Assembly (NCBI RefSeq): GCF_900102075.1
Contig: NZ_FNAV01000002.1
Location: forward strand, 310,001-374,000
Length of the DNA stretch: 64,000 nt
Direction of reading: 5' to 3'
From: Salipiger thiooxidans
GTDB taxonomy: Bacteria; Pseudomonadota; Alphaproteobacteria; Rhodobacterales; Rhodobacteraceae
Shown here: positions 48,822-57,734 of the stretch, piece after piece
Numbering within the stretch: position 1 is the first letter of the stretch
Layout of the letters: every line of letters begins with the position of its first letter
The notes under the pieces: generated by a model
What the model was told of the DNA's origin: nothing
Database searches by the model: none
Seen by the model: the letters and a program-made list of their open reading frames with translations, nothing else
Made by a program: the position numbers and the translations under genes

Positions 48822-49571
48822 TTAACGTCGGGCAACTTCCTGCCGCAGCGCCGCGATCAGCGCCTCGCGCGGCTGTCCGCTGTCGCGCGCCAGACGCATC
48901 AGCCCGAAATGCACCTGCGCCATCTGCTGGTAGTAGCTGGTGTAGGCGTAGTTCGTCGCGGCCCCCGCCGCCGCGCCCAGGATCGGCACCGTCTGCGCCG
49001 CGAGCTTCTGCCCCATCACCGTCGCCAGCCGCGGCGAGATGCTGCGGATGATGCCGTGCACCGTGCCCCCGGTCAGCGTCACCCGCGTCGAGAGGAACGC
49101 CATGTCGGCCCCGTCGTCCTGCGACAGCGGCCCCGCCGAGGCGAAGACACTCAGGCATTCCTTGCGGATCTCGGGCAGATCGGGATCGAAGCCATGCTCC
49201 GCGGCGATCCCCTGGATCGCACGCAACAGCACCGTGGTGGTCACCGGCAGCTCTGCCAGCGCCGAGGGCAACCCGCCGGCGCCGCCCGCCGCGCCCATGG
49301 CGGTGGCCAGCGCAGTGTTGAGCCAGCCCTTCTGGTCCGGCACCACCCCACGCGAGCCCGCAGCCGCGCGCAGCGCGACCTCGAGCGCCTTCTCGGTGGC
49401 GCTCTCGAGCCGGTCCTTGACCTTGTCGGGCAGCCGTTCGAGCAGGTTCTCCGCCTTCCCGCCCAGCGCATTCAGCACCTGCAATCCGATTCCGCCCGCC
49501 GAACGGTACCGCTTCGCGAGCGCGGCAATCTCGGTGCTGGTGTCGGCAAGGACCAAGTCTGTTCCGGTCAT
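48822..49571 (-). CDS. EcsC-family protein
   Basis: A 249-residue protein of the EcsC family, named from Bacillus subtilis and of unclear function. The Ala/Gly-rich amphipathic region (WLNTALATAMGAAGGAGGLPSALAELPVTTTVLLRAIQGIAAEHGFD, about 85-130) and the later IIRSISPRLATVMGQKLAAQTVPILGAAAGAATNYAYTSYYQQMA are characteristic. ATG 49571 is preceded by AAAGGAAG; a longer frame to 49652 runs into the promoter side. It is probably membrane-associated. It is monocistronic, 52 bases after the GNAT gene on the same strand. Confidence 0.88.
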   Translation of the reverse strand: MTGTDLVLADTSTEIAALAKRYRSAGGIGLQVLNALGGKAENLLERLPDKVKDRLESATEKALEVALRAAAGSRGVVPDQKGWLNTALATAMGAAGGAGGLPSALAELPVTTTVLLRAIQGIAAEHGFDPDLPEIRKECLSVFASAGPLSQDDGADMAFLSTRVTLTGGTVHGIIRSISPRLATVMGQKLAAQTVPILGAAAGAATNYAYTSYYQQMAQVHFGLMRLARDSGQPREALIAALRQEVARR

Positions 49572-49623
49572 GGGTCTTCCTTTCGGGCTCCTGCCAGAAG
49601 AGATCGTGCCGCCGCGCCCGATT

Positions 49624-50160
49624 TCAAGCGCTGCGCGTGACCTCGCCCGCAACCCCGTCCCAGGCGCCGGGCACCAGCTCGAGCCCCAGCACTCGCTCGG
49701 GGTTGGTGGGCGGCGGCATGACCACCTCGTCGAGCTTCACGAAGCCGAAGCGCCGGTAATAGGGCTCGTCCCCCACCAGCAGCACCCGCGACCACTCGAG
49801 CGCGCGCGCCCGCTCCACGGTGTCGCGGATCAGCGCCGCCCCCAGCCCCTCGCCCTGCGCGGTGGGGTGCACGGCGACCGGCCCCAGCAGCAGCGCCTGC
49901 CAGCGCCCGATGCGCACCGGCCAGTAGCGGATCGCCCCGCCAATGATCCCGGTCTCGTCACGGGCGACGCGGCACAGCTCCGGCACCGGCGGCACGTCGT
50001 CACGCAAGCGGTAGGACGACAGCAGCGTGCGTCCCGGCGCGAAGCAATGGTCATAGAGCGCCTCGACCTCCCACCAGTCGCCCGATTTTTCCTGTGACAG
50101 CGTATACAGCGCGCCTTCTCCCGTGCATTCGACCGCGAACCGGCCTACCGTCTCCCCCAT
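49624..50160 (-). CDS. GNAT-family N-acetyltransferase
   Basis: A 178-residue acetyltransferase. The acetyl-CoA loop is VAVHPTAQGEGLGAALIRDTVERAR (about 95-119, with Q-G-x-G-x-G/A). The closing strand is VLLVGDEPYYRRFGFVKLD, and VVMPPPTNPERVLGLELVPGAW matches the YhbS-like subgroup. The acceptor is unknown. It is divergent from the flavin reductase gene, with 28 bases between start codons, so the two promoters must overlap. Confidence 0.92.
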   Translation of the reverse strand: MGETVGRFAVECTGEGALYTLSQEKSGDWWEVEALYDHCFAPGRTLLSSYRLRDDVPPVPELCRVARDETGIIGGAIRYWPVRIGRWQALLLGPVAVHPTAQGEGLGAALIRDTVERARALEWSRVLLVGDEPYYRRFGFVKLDEVVMPPPTNPERVLGLELVPGAWDGVAGEVTRSA

Positions 50161-50188
50161 ATATGCGCAAAGTTCTGAAAGGACAGTG

Positions 50189-50791
50189 ATGTTCTACCGC
50201 CCCGAGGAGGGTCACGGCCTGCCGCACAACCCCTTCAACGCCATCGTCACGCCGCGACCCATCGGCTGGATCTCGACGCGTGGCGCGCTGGGAGACAACC
50301 TCGCCCCTTACAGCTTCTTCAATGCCGTGGCCTACCTGCCGCCGCAGGTGATGTTCGCCTCGACCTCCACCAAGGAGGACCGCGGCGACACCAAGGACAG
50401 CGTGGCGCAACTGCGCGAAAGCGGCGTGTTCTGCGTCAACATCGTCGAGGAGGCGATGCGCGACGCGATGAACGCCACCTCGGGTCCGTGGCAGGCCGGG
50501 CAGGACGAGTTCGAGCTTGCGGGCATCGAGAAGGCGGAGTGCCGGACCATCGACTGCCCCCGCGTGGCGGCGGCGCCCGCGGCGCTCGAATGCAAGGTGG
50601 TGCAGGTCGTGCAACTGCCCGGTGCCGCCAATTTCGTGACCTTCGGCGAGGTCACCGGCGTGCACATGCGCGACGATTGCCTGGTGAACGGCCGCTTCGA
50701 CGTGACCCGCTTCCGCCCCCTCTCGCGGCTCGGCTACCGCGACTACGCCACCGTGACCGAGGTCTTCGAACTCAAACGCCCCGGCGACTGA
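50189..50791 (+). CDS. Flavin reductase family protein
   Basis: A 200-residue FMN-binding split-barrel protein. Motifs are NPFNAIVTPRPIGWISTRG (about 13-31), NLAPYSFFNAV, the FMN-contacting DTKDSVAQLRESGVFCVNIV and FGEVTGVHMRDDCLVNGRFD. The best start is ATG 50189, behind AAAGGACAGTG; an upstream ATG at 50123 would overlap the opposite gene. Members supply reduced flavin to monooxygenases, but none is nearby. Confidence 0.92.
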   Translation: MFYRPEEGHGLPHNPFNAIVTPRPIGWISTRGALGDNLAPYSFFNAVAYLPPQVMFASTSTKEDRGDTKDSVAQLRESGVFCVNIVEEAMRDAMNATSGPWQAGQDEFELAGIEKAECRTIDCPRVAAAPAALECKVVQVVQLPGAANFVTFGEVTGVHMRDDCLVNGRFDVTRFRPLSRLGYRDYATVTEVFELKRPGD

Positions 50792-50864
50792 CCTGCTCCG
50801 CGACCGGACTGCTCCAGCGCCCCCATCCGCGAGATTCCGGCGCCCCACACCCGGCGCATCCCCA

Positions 50865-50923
50865 CCCTTCATCTTGCCAGATGAACTCCGGGGGAGCCGC
50901 GCAGCGGCGGGGGCAGCGCCCCC
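50865..50923 (-). repeat. Intergenic repeat element (CTTCATCTTGCC / TGAACTCCGGGG type)
   Basis: CCCTTCATCTTGCC (50865-50878) and TGAACTCCGGGG (50882-50893) are followed by a GC hairpin, GGGGGC (50909-50914) with GCCCCC (50918-50923). Both 12-14-base blocks recur exactly at 56121-56148. The read-out on the minus strand resembles the element at 35053-35104. It lies between convergent genes. Confidence 0.65.
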
Positions 50924-50977
50924 TCCGGCCCATCCTCCCCTCACCACCCCATGAAAAATGCACATGACAAATGCAAA

Positions 50978-51003
50978 GGGCGCGCACCGTCAGGTGCGCG
51001 CCC
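50978..51003. terminator. Strong hairpin after the SulP gene
   Basis: GGGCGCGCACC (50978-50988) pairs perfectly with GGTGCGCGCCC (50993-51003) around GTCA. On the minus strand it is followed by CTTTGCATTTG. It lies 29 bases after the transporter stop and can also stop the convergent flavin reductase transcript. Confidence 0.7.
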
Positions 51004-51032
51004 CCGGGCGACGCCCGCGGCGCAATCCCTTG

Positions 51033-52637
51033 TCAGTGCCCGCCGAGAATCCCGGTGCGCACGTGGTAGTCGACCGCCAGCGCGTAATCGGGGTCGTCAT
51101 CGGAATCGACCATCAGGTGGCCGGCCTTGCTCAGAAGCCGGTGGCAGTCGCGCGACAGGTGGCGCAGCTGCAGGCGCTTGCCCGCGGCCTCGTATTTCGC
51201 CGCCACCGCCTCGATCGCCTGAAGCGCCGACTGGTCCACCACCCGGCTGTCGGCGAAATCGACGATGACCGTGCCCGGGTCGCCCGCCACGTCGAAGAGC
51301 TCGGCGAAGCCCTCGGAAGAGCCGAAGAACAGCGGCCCCTGGATCTGGTAGACCTTGGCCCCCTCGGGCGTCACGTAGCTCTTCGCATGGATGCGCCGCG
51401 CGTTGTTCCACGCGTAGGCGAGCGCCGAGACGATCACCCCCACGACCACCGCCACCGCGAGATCCTCGTAGACCGTCACAACGGTCACCAGCACGATGAC
51501 GAAGGCGTCGATCAGCGGCACCTTGAAGAGGATGCGCAGGCTGTTCCAGGCGAAGGTGCCGATCACCACCATGAACATCACCCCCACCAGCGCCGCCAGC
51601 GGGATGAGCTCGATCAGCGGCGAGGCGAAAAGGATGAAGGACAGCAGGAACAGCGCCGCCACGATGCCGGCGATCCGCGTCCGTCCGCCGGATTTCACGT
51701 TGATCATCGACTGGCCGATCATGGCGCAGCCGCCCATGCCGCCGAAGAAGCCGGTCACCACGTTGGCGGTGCCCTGCGCGATGCACTCCTGGCTGGCGCC
51801 GCCGCGCTGGCCGGTCATCTCGCCCACGAGGTTCAGCGTCAGCAGCGACTCGATCAGCCCGATCGCCGCGAGGATCACCGCATAGGGCAGGATGATCTGC
51901 AGGGTCTCGAGGTCAAAGGGCACGGCGGGAATGTGGAACGAGGGGAAACCGCCCTGGATCGAGGCCATGTCCCCCACCCGCGGCGTATCGAACCCGAAGA
52001 CGATCACCAGCACCGCGGTCACCACGATCCCGGCGAGCGGCGCGGGGATGACGCGGGTCACCTTGGGCAGCAGCCAGATCACCGCCATTGTGAGCGCCAC
52101 CAGCCCCAGCATCAGCATCAGCGGCCCGCCCGAGAGCCACTCCTGCCCGCCCGAGCCCGGCACCTTGAACTGGGTGAGCTGGGCCAGGAAGATCACGATG
52201 GCCAGACCGTTGACGAAGCCCAGCATCACCGGGTGCGGCACCAGCCGGATGAACTTGCCCCAGTGCAGCGCGCCCGCGATCACCTGCAGGATGCCCATCA
52301 GCACCACGGTGGCAAAGAGGTACTCGACCCCGTGCTGCGCGACCAGCGCGACCATGACCACGGCCAGCGCCCCGGTCGCCCCCGAGATCATGCCCGGGCG
52401 CCCGCCCAGCACCGCGGTGATCAGCCCCACGAGGAAGGCGGCGTAGAGCCCGACCAGCGGGTGCACGTCCGCGACGAAGGCAAAGGCCACCGCCTCGGGC
52501 ACCAGCGCCAGGGCCACGGTCAGACCCGAGAGCACGTCGGTCTTGATCTGACCCGGGGTCAGCCGGCCGGTCGGGTGGATGCTGAGGTCGGGCATCGAGA
52601 TGCGGCGTGCGTAGCGTGCCAGAAGGGCCTTGGCCAT
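51033..52637 (-). CDS. SulP-family inorganic anion transporter
   Basis: A 534-residue inner-membrane anion transporter. The family stretch LSGLTVALALVPEAVAFAFVADVHPLVGLYAAF lies at about 36-68. HPVMLGFVNGLAI, NVVTGFFGGMGGCAMIGQSMIN and ALVGVMFMVVIGTF follow. A STAS domain begins near residue 430 (KVYQIQGPLFFGSSEGFAELF) and includes VIVDFADSRVVDQSALQAIE. Relatives carry sulfate, bicarbonate or other anions; the substrate is unknown. ATG 52637 has AGGA upstream; a second ATG 14 codons in is possible. Confidence 0.93.
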   Translation of the reverse strand: MAKALLARYARRISMPDLSIHPTGRLTPGQIKTDVLSGLTVALALVPEAVAFAFVADVHPLVGLYAAFLVGLITAVLGGRPGMISGATGALAVVMVALVAQHGVEYLFATVVLMGILQVIAGALHWGKFIRLVPHPVMLGFVNGLAIVIFLAQLTQFKVPGSGGQEWLSGGPLMLMLGLVALTMAVIWLLPKVTRVIPAPLAGIVVTAVLVIVFGFDTPRVGDMASIQGGFPSFHIPAVPFDLETLQIILPYAVILAAIGLIESLLTLNLVGEMTGQRGGASQECIAQGTANVVTGFFGGMGGCAMIGQSMINVKSGGRTRIAGIVAALFLLSFILFASPLIELIPLAALVGVMFMVVIGTFAWNSLRILFKVPLIDAFVIVLVTVVTVYEDLAVAVVVGVIVSALAYAWNNARRIHAKSYVTPEGAKVYQIQGPLFFGSSEGFAELFDVAGDPGTVIVDFADSRVVDQSALQAIEAVAAKYEAAGKRLQLRHLSRDCHRLLSKAGHLMVDSDDDPDYALAVDYHVRTGILGGH

Positions 52638-52853
52638 GAGCTATGTCCTGTTCCGTGTTGATGCGCGGCCCTGCGCATACTGCACCGCGGCGTGAAAAGC
52701 CACCCGTTCAGGCCCACATCCGCCCAAAGCCGCCCCATCGCCCCGCATTTGCCTCACATCCCCGCGCCGCGCCCTGACATTCCCGCCGGTCGCGGCCATT
52801 CTGCCCCCGCAGCCCCGAGCCGCCCCCAGCCGTCTCCGCCGGAAGGTCCCGCC

Positions 52854-53594
52854 GTGCTCTCCACCGTCCTGCTCCACGCAGCCGCCGTCATCGTCGGGCT
52901 CTCCTAGGGCGGGCTCGCCTCAGCCGCGGCGGTCGCCGTGCCGCTGCTGTCGCTCTTCATGAACCCGGTCACCGCCGCCGCGACCCTGCTGCCGGTCTGC
53001 GTGGTCACCGACTGCATCGGCGTCTGGCTCTACCGCCGCAGCTCCTCGCGCCGGAACGTGCGCATTCTCGTGCCCGCCATCCTCTTCGGCGTCGCCGTCG
53101 CCACTGTCATCCCCTCCTGCACGCCCGAAATCGCGCTGCTGCTCTTCAGCGGCGGCATCGGGCTCTGGTCCTGCGCACGGGTCTGGCTCGCCCGCGGCGC
53201 CACCGAGCAGACCCCCACCCGGCTGCTGCCCGGCCTGTTCCGGGGCACCGTCACCGGCATCGCGAGCTTCCTCACCCATTCCGCCGCGCCCCCGAGCCAG
53301 GCCTACCTGCTGCGGCAGCGCCTGCCAAAGCTCGGGTTCGCCGGCACCGTGTCGATCTCCTTCGCGGTCGGCAAGCTCGTGAAGATCCCCGCCTGCCGGT
53401 CCATCGGTCAGCTCGACGGGCTGCACCGGCAGCTGATCGGAGGCCTCGCGCTCGCCGGCATCGCGGGCACCTTCGCCGGCCGCTGGCCAACCGGCCGCCT
53501 GCCCGAGGCGCTCTGCGTGCGGCGGATCCGCACCCTGCTCCTCGCGCTCTCGGGGCGTCTGCTGGTCAAGCGCGGGCTGCAGCTTCTCGGCTGA
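52854..53594 (+). pseudogene. TSUP-family sulfite exporter-like permease with in-frame amber codon
   Basis: Read from GTG 52854 (GGAAGG upstream), the frame is open for 247 codons except for TAG at 52905-52907, codon 18. Before it stands VLLHAAAVIVGLS and after it GGLASAAAVAVPLLSLFM. In TSUP permeases this position is the conserved Lys of the G-x-S/G-K-G-G motif, so AAG to TAG is a one-base change. The rest keeps family features (LPVCVVTDCIGVWLYRR; QAYLLRQRLPKLGFAGTVSISF) and length. The second-half motif usually reading HAGGPP is HSAAPP, and a usual Asn is Gly, which suggests relaxed selection. A restart at GTG 52938 would lose the first helix. Confidence 0.8.
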
Positions 53595-53666
53595 GCCGAT
53601 CACGCCTTTTCAACCGCTTTCCCCCGGTGCAAGCTCCCCGCGACACCAACAGGCAGGGGGCAGGAC

Positions 53667-54539
<873 letters not shown>

Positions 54540-54542
54540 CCT

Positions 54543-54899
54543 ATGGAGAAATTTCTTTTGAAGACGGCCTCGCCACTTCCGAACGATTGCCAGATTGTCT
54601 TTCCGAAGAGGGCCTGTCCGGCAACTCGACCGGAACGAGGAGATATCTTGTTTGTCTGGATCAACTCCCAAGGTCTCGTTGCAGAGTACACAGTCATGAA
54701 TATGCTGCAGGCGGCCGTGCTACTCGGGGAAGAGACAGTTTATGGACGGAGGATCCCGCCTAGCTGGCTAGATAACTGCGACAGGCAAAAACTAACGCTA
54801 CGATCGAAGCTACATTGTGATCGAAATGATCGCCTGTGGCACCTTTCGGACAATGAAGTGCTCGAATTGGACACCATTCGTCGGAGCTATGGGAACTAG
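54543..54899 (+). CDS. Orphan protein in a low-G+C island
   Basis: A 118-residue protein of no family I recognise. By my count the gene is about 51 per cent G+C, against well over 60 per cent on both sides, and it uses many A/T-ending codons and AGA/CTA-type codons that are rare here. The product has a mixed N-terminus, a WINSQGLVAEYTVMNMLQAAVLLGEETVYG helix region and a charged end (RNDRLWHLSDNEVLELDTIRRS). It sits three bases after mtnP and three bases before the LysE gene, tight inside an otherwise conserved salvage cluster. The composition points to recent acquisition. The start at 54543 has no clear ribosome-binding site, so its reality is uncertain. Confidence 0.5.
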   Translation: MEKFLLKTASPLPNDCQIVFPKRACPATRPERGDILFVWINSQGLVAEYTVMNMLQAAVLLGEETVYGRRIPPSWLDNCDRQKLTLRSKLHCDRNDRLWHLSDNEVLELDTIRRSYGN

Positions 54900-54902
54900 A
54901 CG

Positions 54903-55526
54903 ATGACCCTCGATCTCTGGCTGACCTTCGCCGCCGCCTCGACCGCGCTGCTGCTGATCCCGGGCCCCACGGTGCTGCTGGTGCTCTCCTACGCGCTCAG
55001 CAAGGGCCGCTCGGTCGCCGTGGCCTCCGCCGCCGGCGTGGCGCTCGGCGATTTCACCGCCATGTCGCTGTCGCTCGCGGGGCTCGGCGCGCTGGTGATG
55101 ACCTCGGCCGCGCTCTTCACCGCGCTCAAGTGGATCGGCGCCGCCTACCTCGTCTGGCTCGGCGTGAAGCTGCTGCGCTCGGCGCCGAAGGACGGCCTCG
55201 CCCTGCCCCGCGCCGAGGTCAGCGCCTCCGGCGTCTTCACCCACGCCGCCGCCGTCACCGCACTCAACCCCAAGAGCATCGCATTCTTCATCGCCTTCGT
55301 GCCGCAGTTCCTGACCGCGGAGGCGCCGCTCCTGCCGCAGTTCGCGATCCTCGTCGCCACGTTCGTAAGCCTCGCCGCGCTCAACGCGCTGGCCTACGCG
55401 CTCGCCGCCGACCGGCTGCGCAGCGCCATCGCCCGCCCCCTGGTCATCGCCTGGCTCACCCGCTGCGGCGGCGCCGCGCTGATCGGCATGGGGCTTCTCA
55501 CCGCAACCCTGCGCCGCAGCGCCTGA
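54903..55526 (+). CDS. LysE/RhtB-family amino-acid exporter
   Basis: A 207-residue inner-membrane exporter with about six helices. The family pattern is clear: [34 protein letters not shown] (about 19-52), then [15 protein letters not shown], and [16 protein letters not shown] in the second half. Members export lysine, threonine, homoserine or related compounds. Its place between mtnP and apt is unusual for a salvage cluster and suggests later arrival. The apt gene begins ten bases after its stop. Confidence 0.93.
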   Translation: MTLDLWLTFAAASTALLLIPGPTVLLVLSYALSKGRSVAVASAAGVALGDFTAMSLSLAGLGALVMTSAALFTALKWIGAAYLVWLGVKLLRSAPKDGLALPRAEVSASGVFTHAAAVTALNPKSIAFFIAFVPQFLTAEAPLLPQFAILVATFVSLAALNALAYALAADRLRSAIARPLVIAWLTRCGGAALIGMGLLTATLRRSA

Positions 55527-55536
55527 GGACAGCCCC

Positions 55537-56076
55537 ATGATCGCCCAGAAACAGGTCCGCGACTACATCCGCTCGATCGTCGACTTCCCGCATGAAGGCA
55601 TCGTGTTCCGCGACGTGACCACGCTCTTCGCCGATCCCCGCGGCTTCCGCATGGCCATCGACCAGCTGCTGCACCCCTACGCGGGCATGCGCTTCGACAA
55701 GGTGGTGGGACTCGAGGCGCGCGGCTTCATCCTCGGCGGCGCGGTGGCGCACCAGCTCTCCGCGGGCTTCGTGCCGATCCGCAAGAAGGGCAAGCTGCCC
55801 GGCGCGGTGATCTCCGAGGCCTACACGCTGGAATACGGCGAGGCAGTGGTCGAGATCCACGACGACGCCATCACCCCCGGTGAGCGCATCCTGCTGGTCG
55901 ACGACCTGCTCGCTACGGGCGGCACGGCAGAGGCGGGCATCAGGCTGGTAGAACGGCTGGGCGGCGAGATCATCGGCTGCGCCTTCATCGTCGACCTGCC
56001 GGACCTCGGCGGTCGCGCCCGGCTCGAGGCGCTCGACATGGACGTCCACGCCCTCTGCGCCTTCGACGGCCTCTGA
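55537..56076 (+). CDS. apt: Adenine phosphoribosyltransferase
   Basis: A 179-residue enzyme that makes AMP from adenine and PRPP. The start [33 protein letters not shown], the flexible loop region [20 protein letters not shown] and the PRPP loop [18 protein letters not shown] (about 123-140) are all characteristic. Together with mtnP it recycles adenine from methylthioadenosine. It ends before a repeat- and hairpin-rich gap facing convergent phaZ. Confidence 0.97.
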   Translation: MIAQKQVRDYIRSIVDFPHEGIVFRDVTTLFADPRGFRMAIDQLLHPYAGMRFDKVVGLEARGFILGGAVAHQLSAGFVPIRKKGKLPGAVISEAYTLEYGEAVVEIHDDAITPGERILLVDDLLATGGTAEAGIRLVERLGGEIIGCAFIVDLPDLGGRARLEALDMDVHALCAFDGL

Positions 56077-56120
56077 CCGGCCGCCCCTGACCGACCTCTG
56101 GGCCAAAGCGACCACGCCCG

Positions 56121-56171
56121 CCCTTCATCTTGCCCCTGAACTCCGGGGAGCGCGAGGGGCTGGCCCCTCGC
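56121..56171 (-). repeat. Intergenic repeat element, second copy
   Basis: CCCTTCATCTTGCC (56121-56134) and TGAACTCCGGGG (56137-56148) are identical to blocks at 50865-50893. A hairpin follows, GCGAGGGG (56152-56159) with CCCCTCGC (56164-56171) around CTGG. It lies between convergent apt and phaZ. Confidence 0.65.
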
Positions 56172-56236
56172 CGCACGACCTCCCCCAAGCCCGCAACGCA
56201 TTCCCGAACGCGTCACCCCGGCCAGAGAGCCCCCGA

Positions 56237-56283
56237 GGCCCCTCAAGGAGGGGCCGAGACGGAAAGCGCGCCCGCAAGGGCGC
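56237..56283. terminator. Double hairpin between apt and phaZ
   Basis: GGCCCCTC (56237-56244) pairs with GAGGGGCC (56248-56255), and GCGCCC (56268-56273) pairs with GGGCGC (56278-56283) around a GCAA loop. On the minus strand the second stem is followed by GCTTTCCGTCTC, 33 bases after the phaZ stop. Confidence 0.5.
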
Positions 56284-56315
56284 ACCTCCGGATCATTACC
56301 GATCCGCAAGAGCCC

Positions 56316-57578
56316 TCAGGCCGCGTTCGCGGCCTTCTTGCGGGGCGTGCCGGCGTTGGCGTCGATGAAATCGAGCACCAGCGGGCGGATGTTGTTGCGC
56401 CAGCTCTTGCCCGCGAAGATGCCGTAGTGGCCGGCATTGGGCTCGAGATGGCTCGCCTTCTTCGCATCCGGCAGCCCGGTGCAGAGATCGAGCGCCGCGA
56501 CGCATTGTCCCGGGGCCGAGATGTCGTCGGCGGCGCCCTCGACGGTCTTCACCGCGACATCGGTGATCTTGCCGATGTCGACCTTGCGGCCCGCCACCAC
56601 GAACTGGTTCTTGGCGATCTCGCCGTTCTTGAAGATCCGCTCCACCGTCGAGAGATAGAACTCCGCCGGCATGTCCATGACCGCGAGATACTCGTCGTAG
56701 AAGCGGTTGTGGGCGTCGTGGTCGGTGGCATCGCCATGCGCCACCCGCATGATCTGGTCGTTGAAGGCCTTGGAATGGCGATCCATGTTCATCGCGATGA
56801 AGGACGAGAGCTGCAGCAGCCCGGGATAGACCAGCCGGCCCACGCCCTTGTACTTGAAGCCGACCCGCTGGATCATCGATTCCTCGAGCTGGCCCATGGT
56901 GACCCGGTGGCCGAAATCGGTGACCTCGGTGGGGGTCGCGTTGGGGTCGATCGGGCCGCCGATCAGCGTCATGGTGCGCGGCTGCGCGTCGGGGTCGATG
57001 TCGGCGAGATAGGCGGTCGCCGCAAGCGTCAGCGGCGCCGGCTGGCAGATCGCGATGACGTTGGTATCAGGGCCGAGGTGGCGCATGAACTCGACGAGGT
57101 ACAGCGTGTAGTCCTCGATGTCGAACTTGCCGCAGCTCACCGGGATGTCGCGGGCGTTCTTCCAGTCGGTGACGTAGACCTCGGCGTCGGGGATCAGCGA
57201 GATCACCGTCGAGCGCACCAGCGTCGCGTAGTGGCCCGACATCGGCGCCACCACGAGGATCTTGCGGGCCTTCTCCTCGCGCTCGAGCACGTTGAAGTGG
57301 ATCAGGTTGCCGAAGTCCTTCTCGAGCACCGTCTCCTTCTGCACGAGGTGGTCCTTGCCGTCGTTGCAGGTGATGGTGCGGATGCCCCAGCTGGGTTTCA
57401 CCACCATGCGCTGAAAGCTGCGCTCGGTCACCTCGCCCCAGGCGGCCATCCAGGCGATCGCCGGGTTGGGAAGCGCCGCCAGTGCCGGGTACGAGGCCAT
57501 TGCCTTGGCCGTGGCCCCCAACCACTGGTTGGTGTTGCGAAGGGATTCCATCAGGTCGTAGGTCGCCATGAATCGCAT
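56316..57578 (-). CDS. phaZ: Intracellular polyhydroxyalkanoate depolymerase
   Basis: A 420-residue enzyme that mobilises stored polyhydroxyalkanoate granules in the cytoplasm. The catalytic nucleophile is probably Cys179 in VIAICQPAPLTLAA, the Cys-type lipase box of this class. Supporting motifs are VAPMSGHYATLVRSTV, VYVTDWKNARDIP, TLIGGPIDPNATPT and a C-terminal EPNAGHYGIFAGKSWRN carrying the catalytic His. ATG 57578 (AGGAG upstream) is preferred over the far-upstream ATG 57698. It is divergent from phaC across 156 bases. Confidence 0.95.
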   Translation of the reverse strand: MRFMATYDLMESLRNTNQWLGATAKAMASYPALAALPNPAIAWMAAWGEVTERSFQRMVVKPSWGIRTITCNDGKDHLVQKETVLEKDFGNLIHFNVLEREEKARKILVVAPMSGHYATLVRSTVISLIPDAEVYVTDWKNARDIPVSCGKFDIEDYTLYLVEFMRHLGPDTNVIAICQPAPLTLAATAYLADIDPDAQPRTMTLIGGPIDPNATPTEVTDFGHRVTMGQLEESMIQRVGFKYKGVGRLVYPGLLQLSSFIAMNMDRHSKAFNDQIMRVAHGDATDHDAHNRFYDEYLAVMDMPAEFYLSTVERIFKNGEIAKNQFVVAGRKVDIGKITDVAVKTVEGAADDISAPGQCVAALDLCTGLPDAKKASHLEPNAGHYGIFAGKSWRNNIRPLVLDFIDANAGTPRKKAANAA

Positions 57579-57734
57579 GTGCGAGTTCTCCTGTATCGTG
57601 ACCCGCCAAAGCTTACGTGTCCCGGGTTGCCCCCTCCTTTGCAACCAGGACCGCCTCGGCGTCAAACCAATTCGCCGCTTTGCCCTAGCCAGCGGCATCG
57701 TTATTCTTCCGAGGGAGGAAGATAGGGGGGATTC

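Noticed and set aside
52905-52907. Amber codon as pyrrolysine or programmed readthrough
   Set aside because: No pyl genes or readthrough context are visible; a simple AAG-to-TAG mutation plus other lost motifs explains it better.
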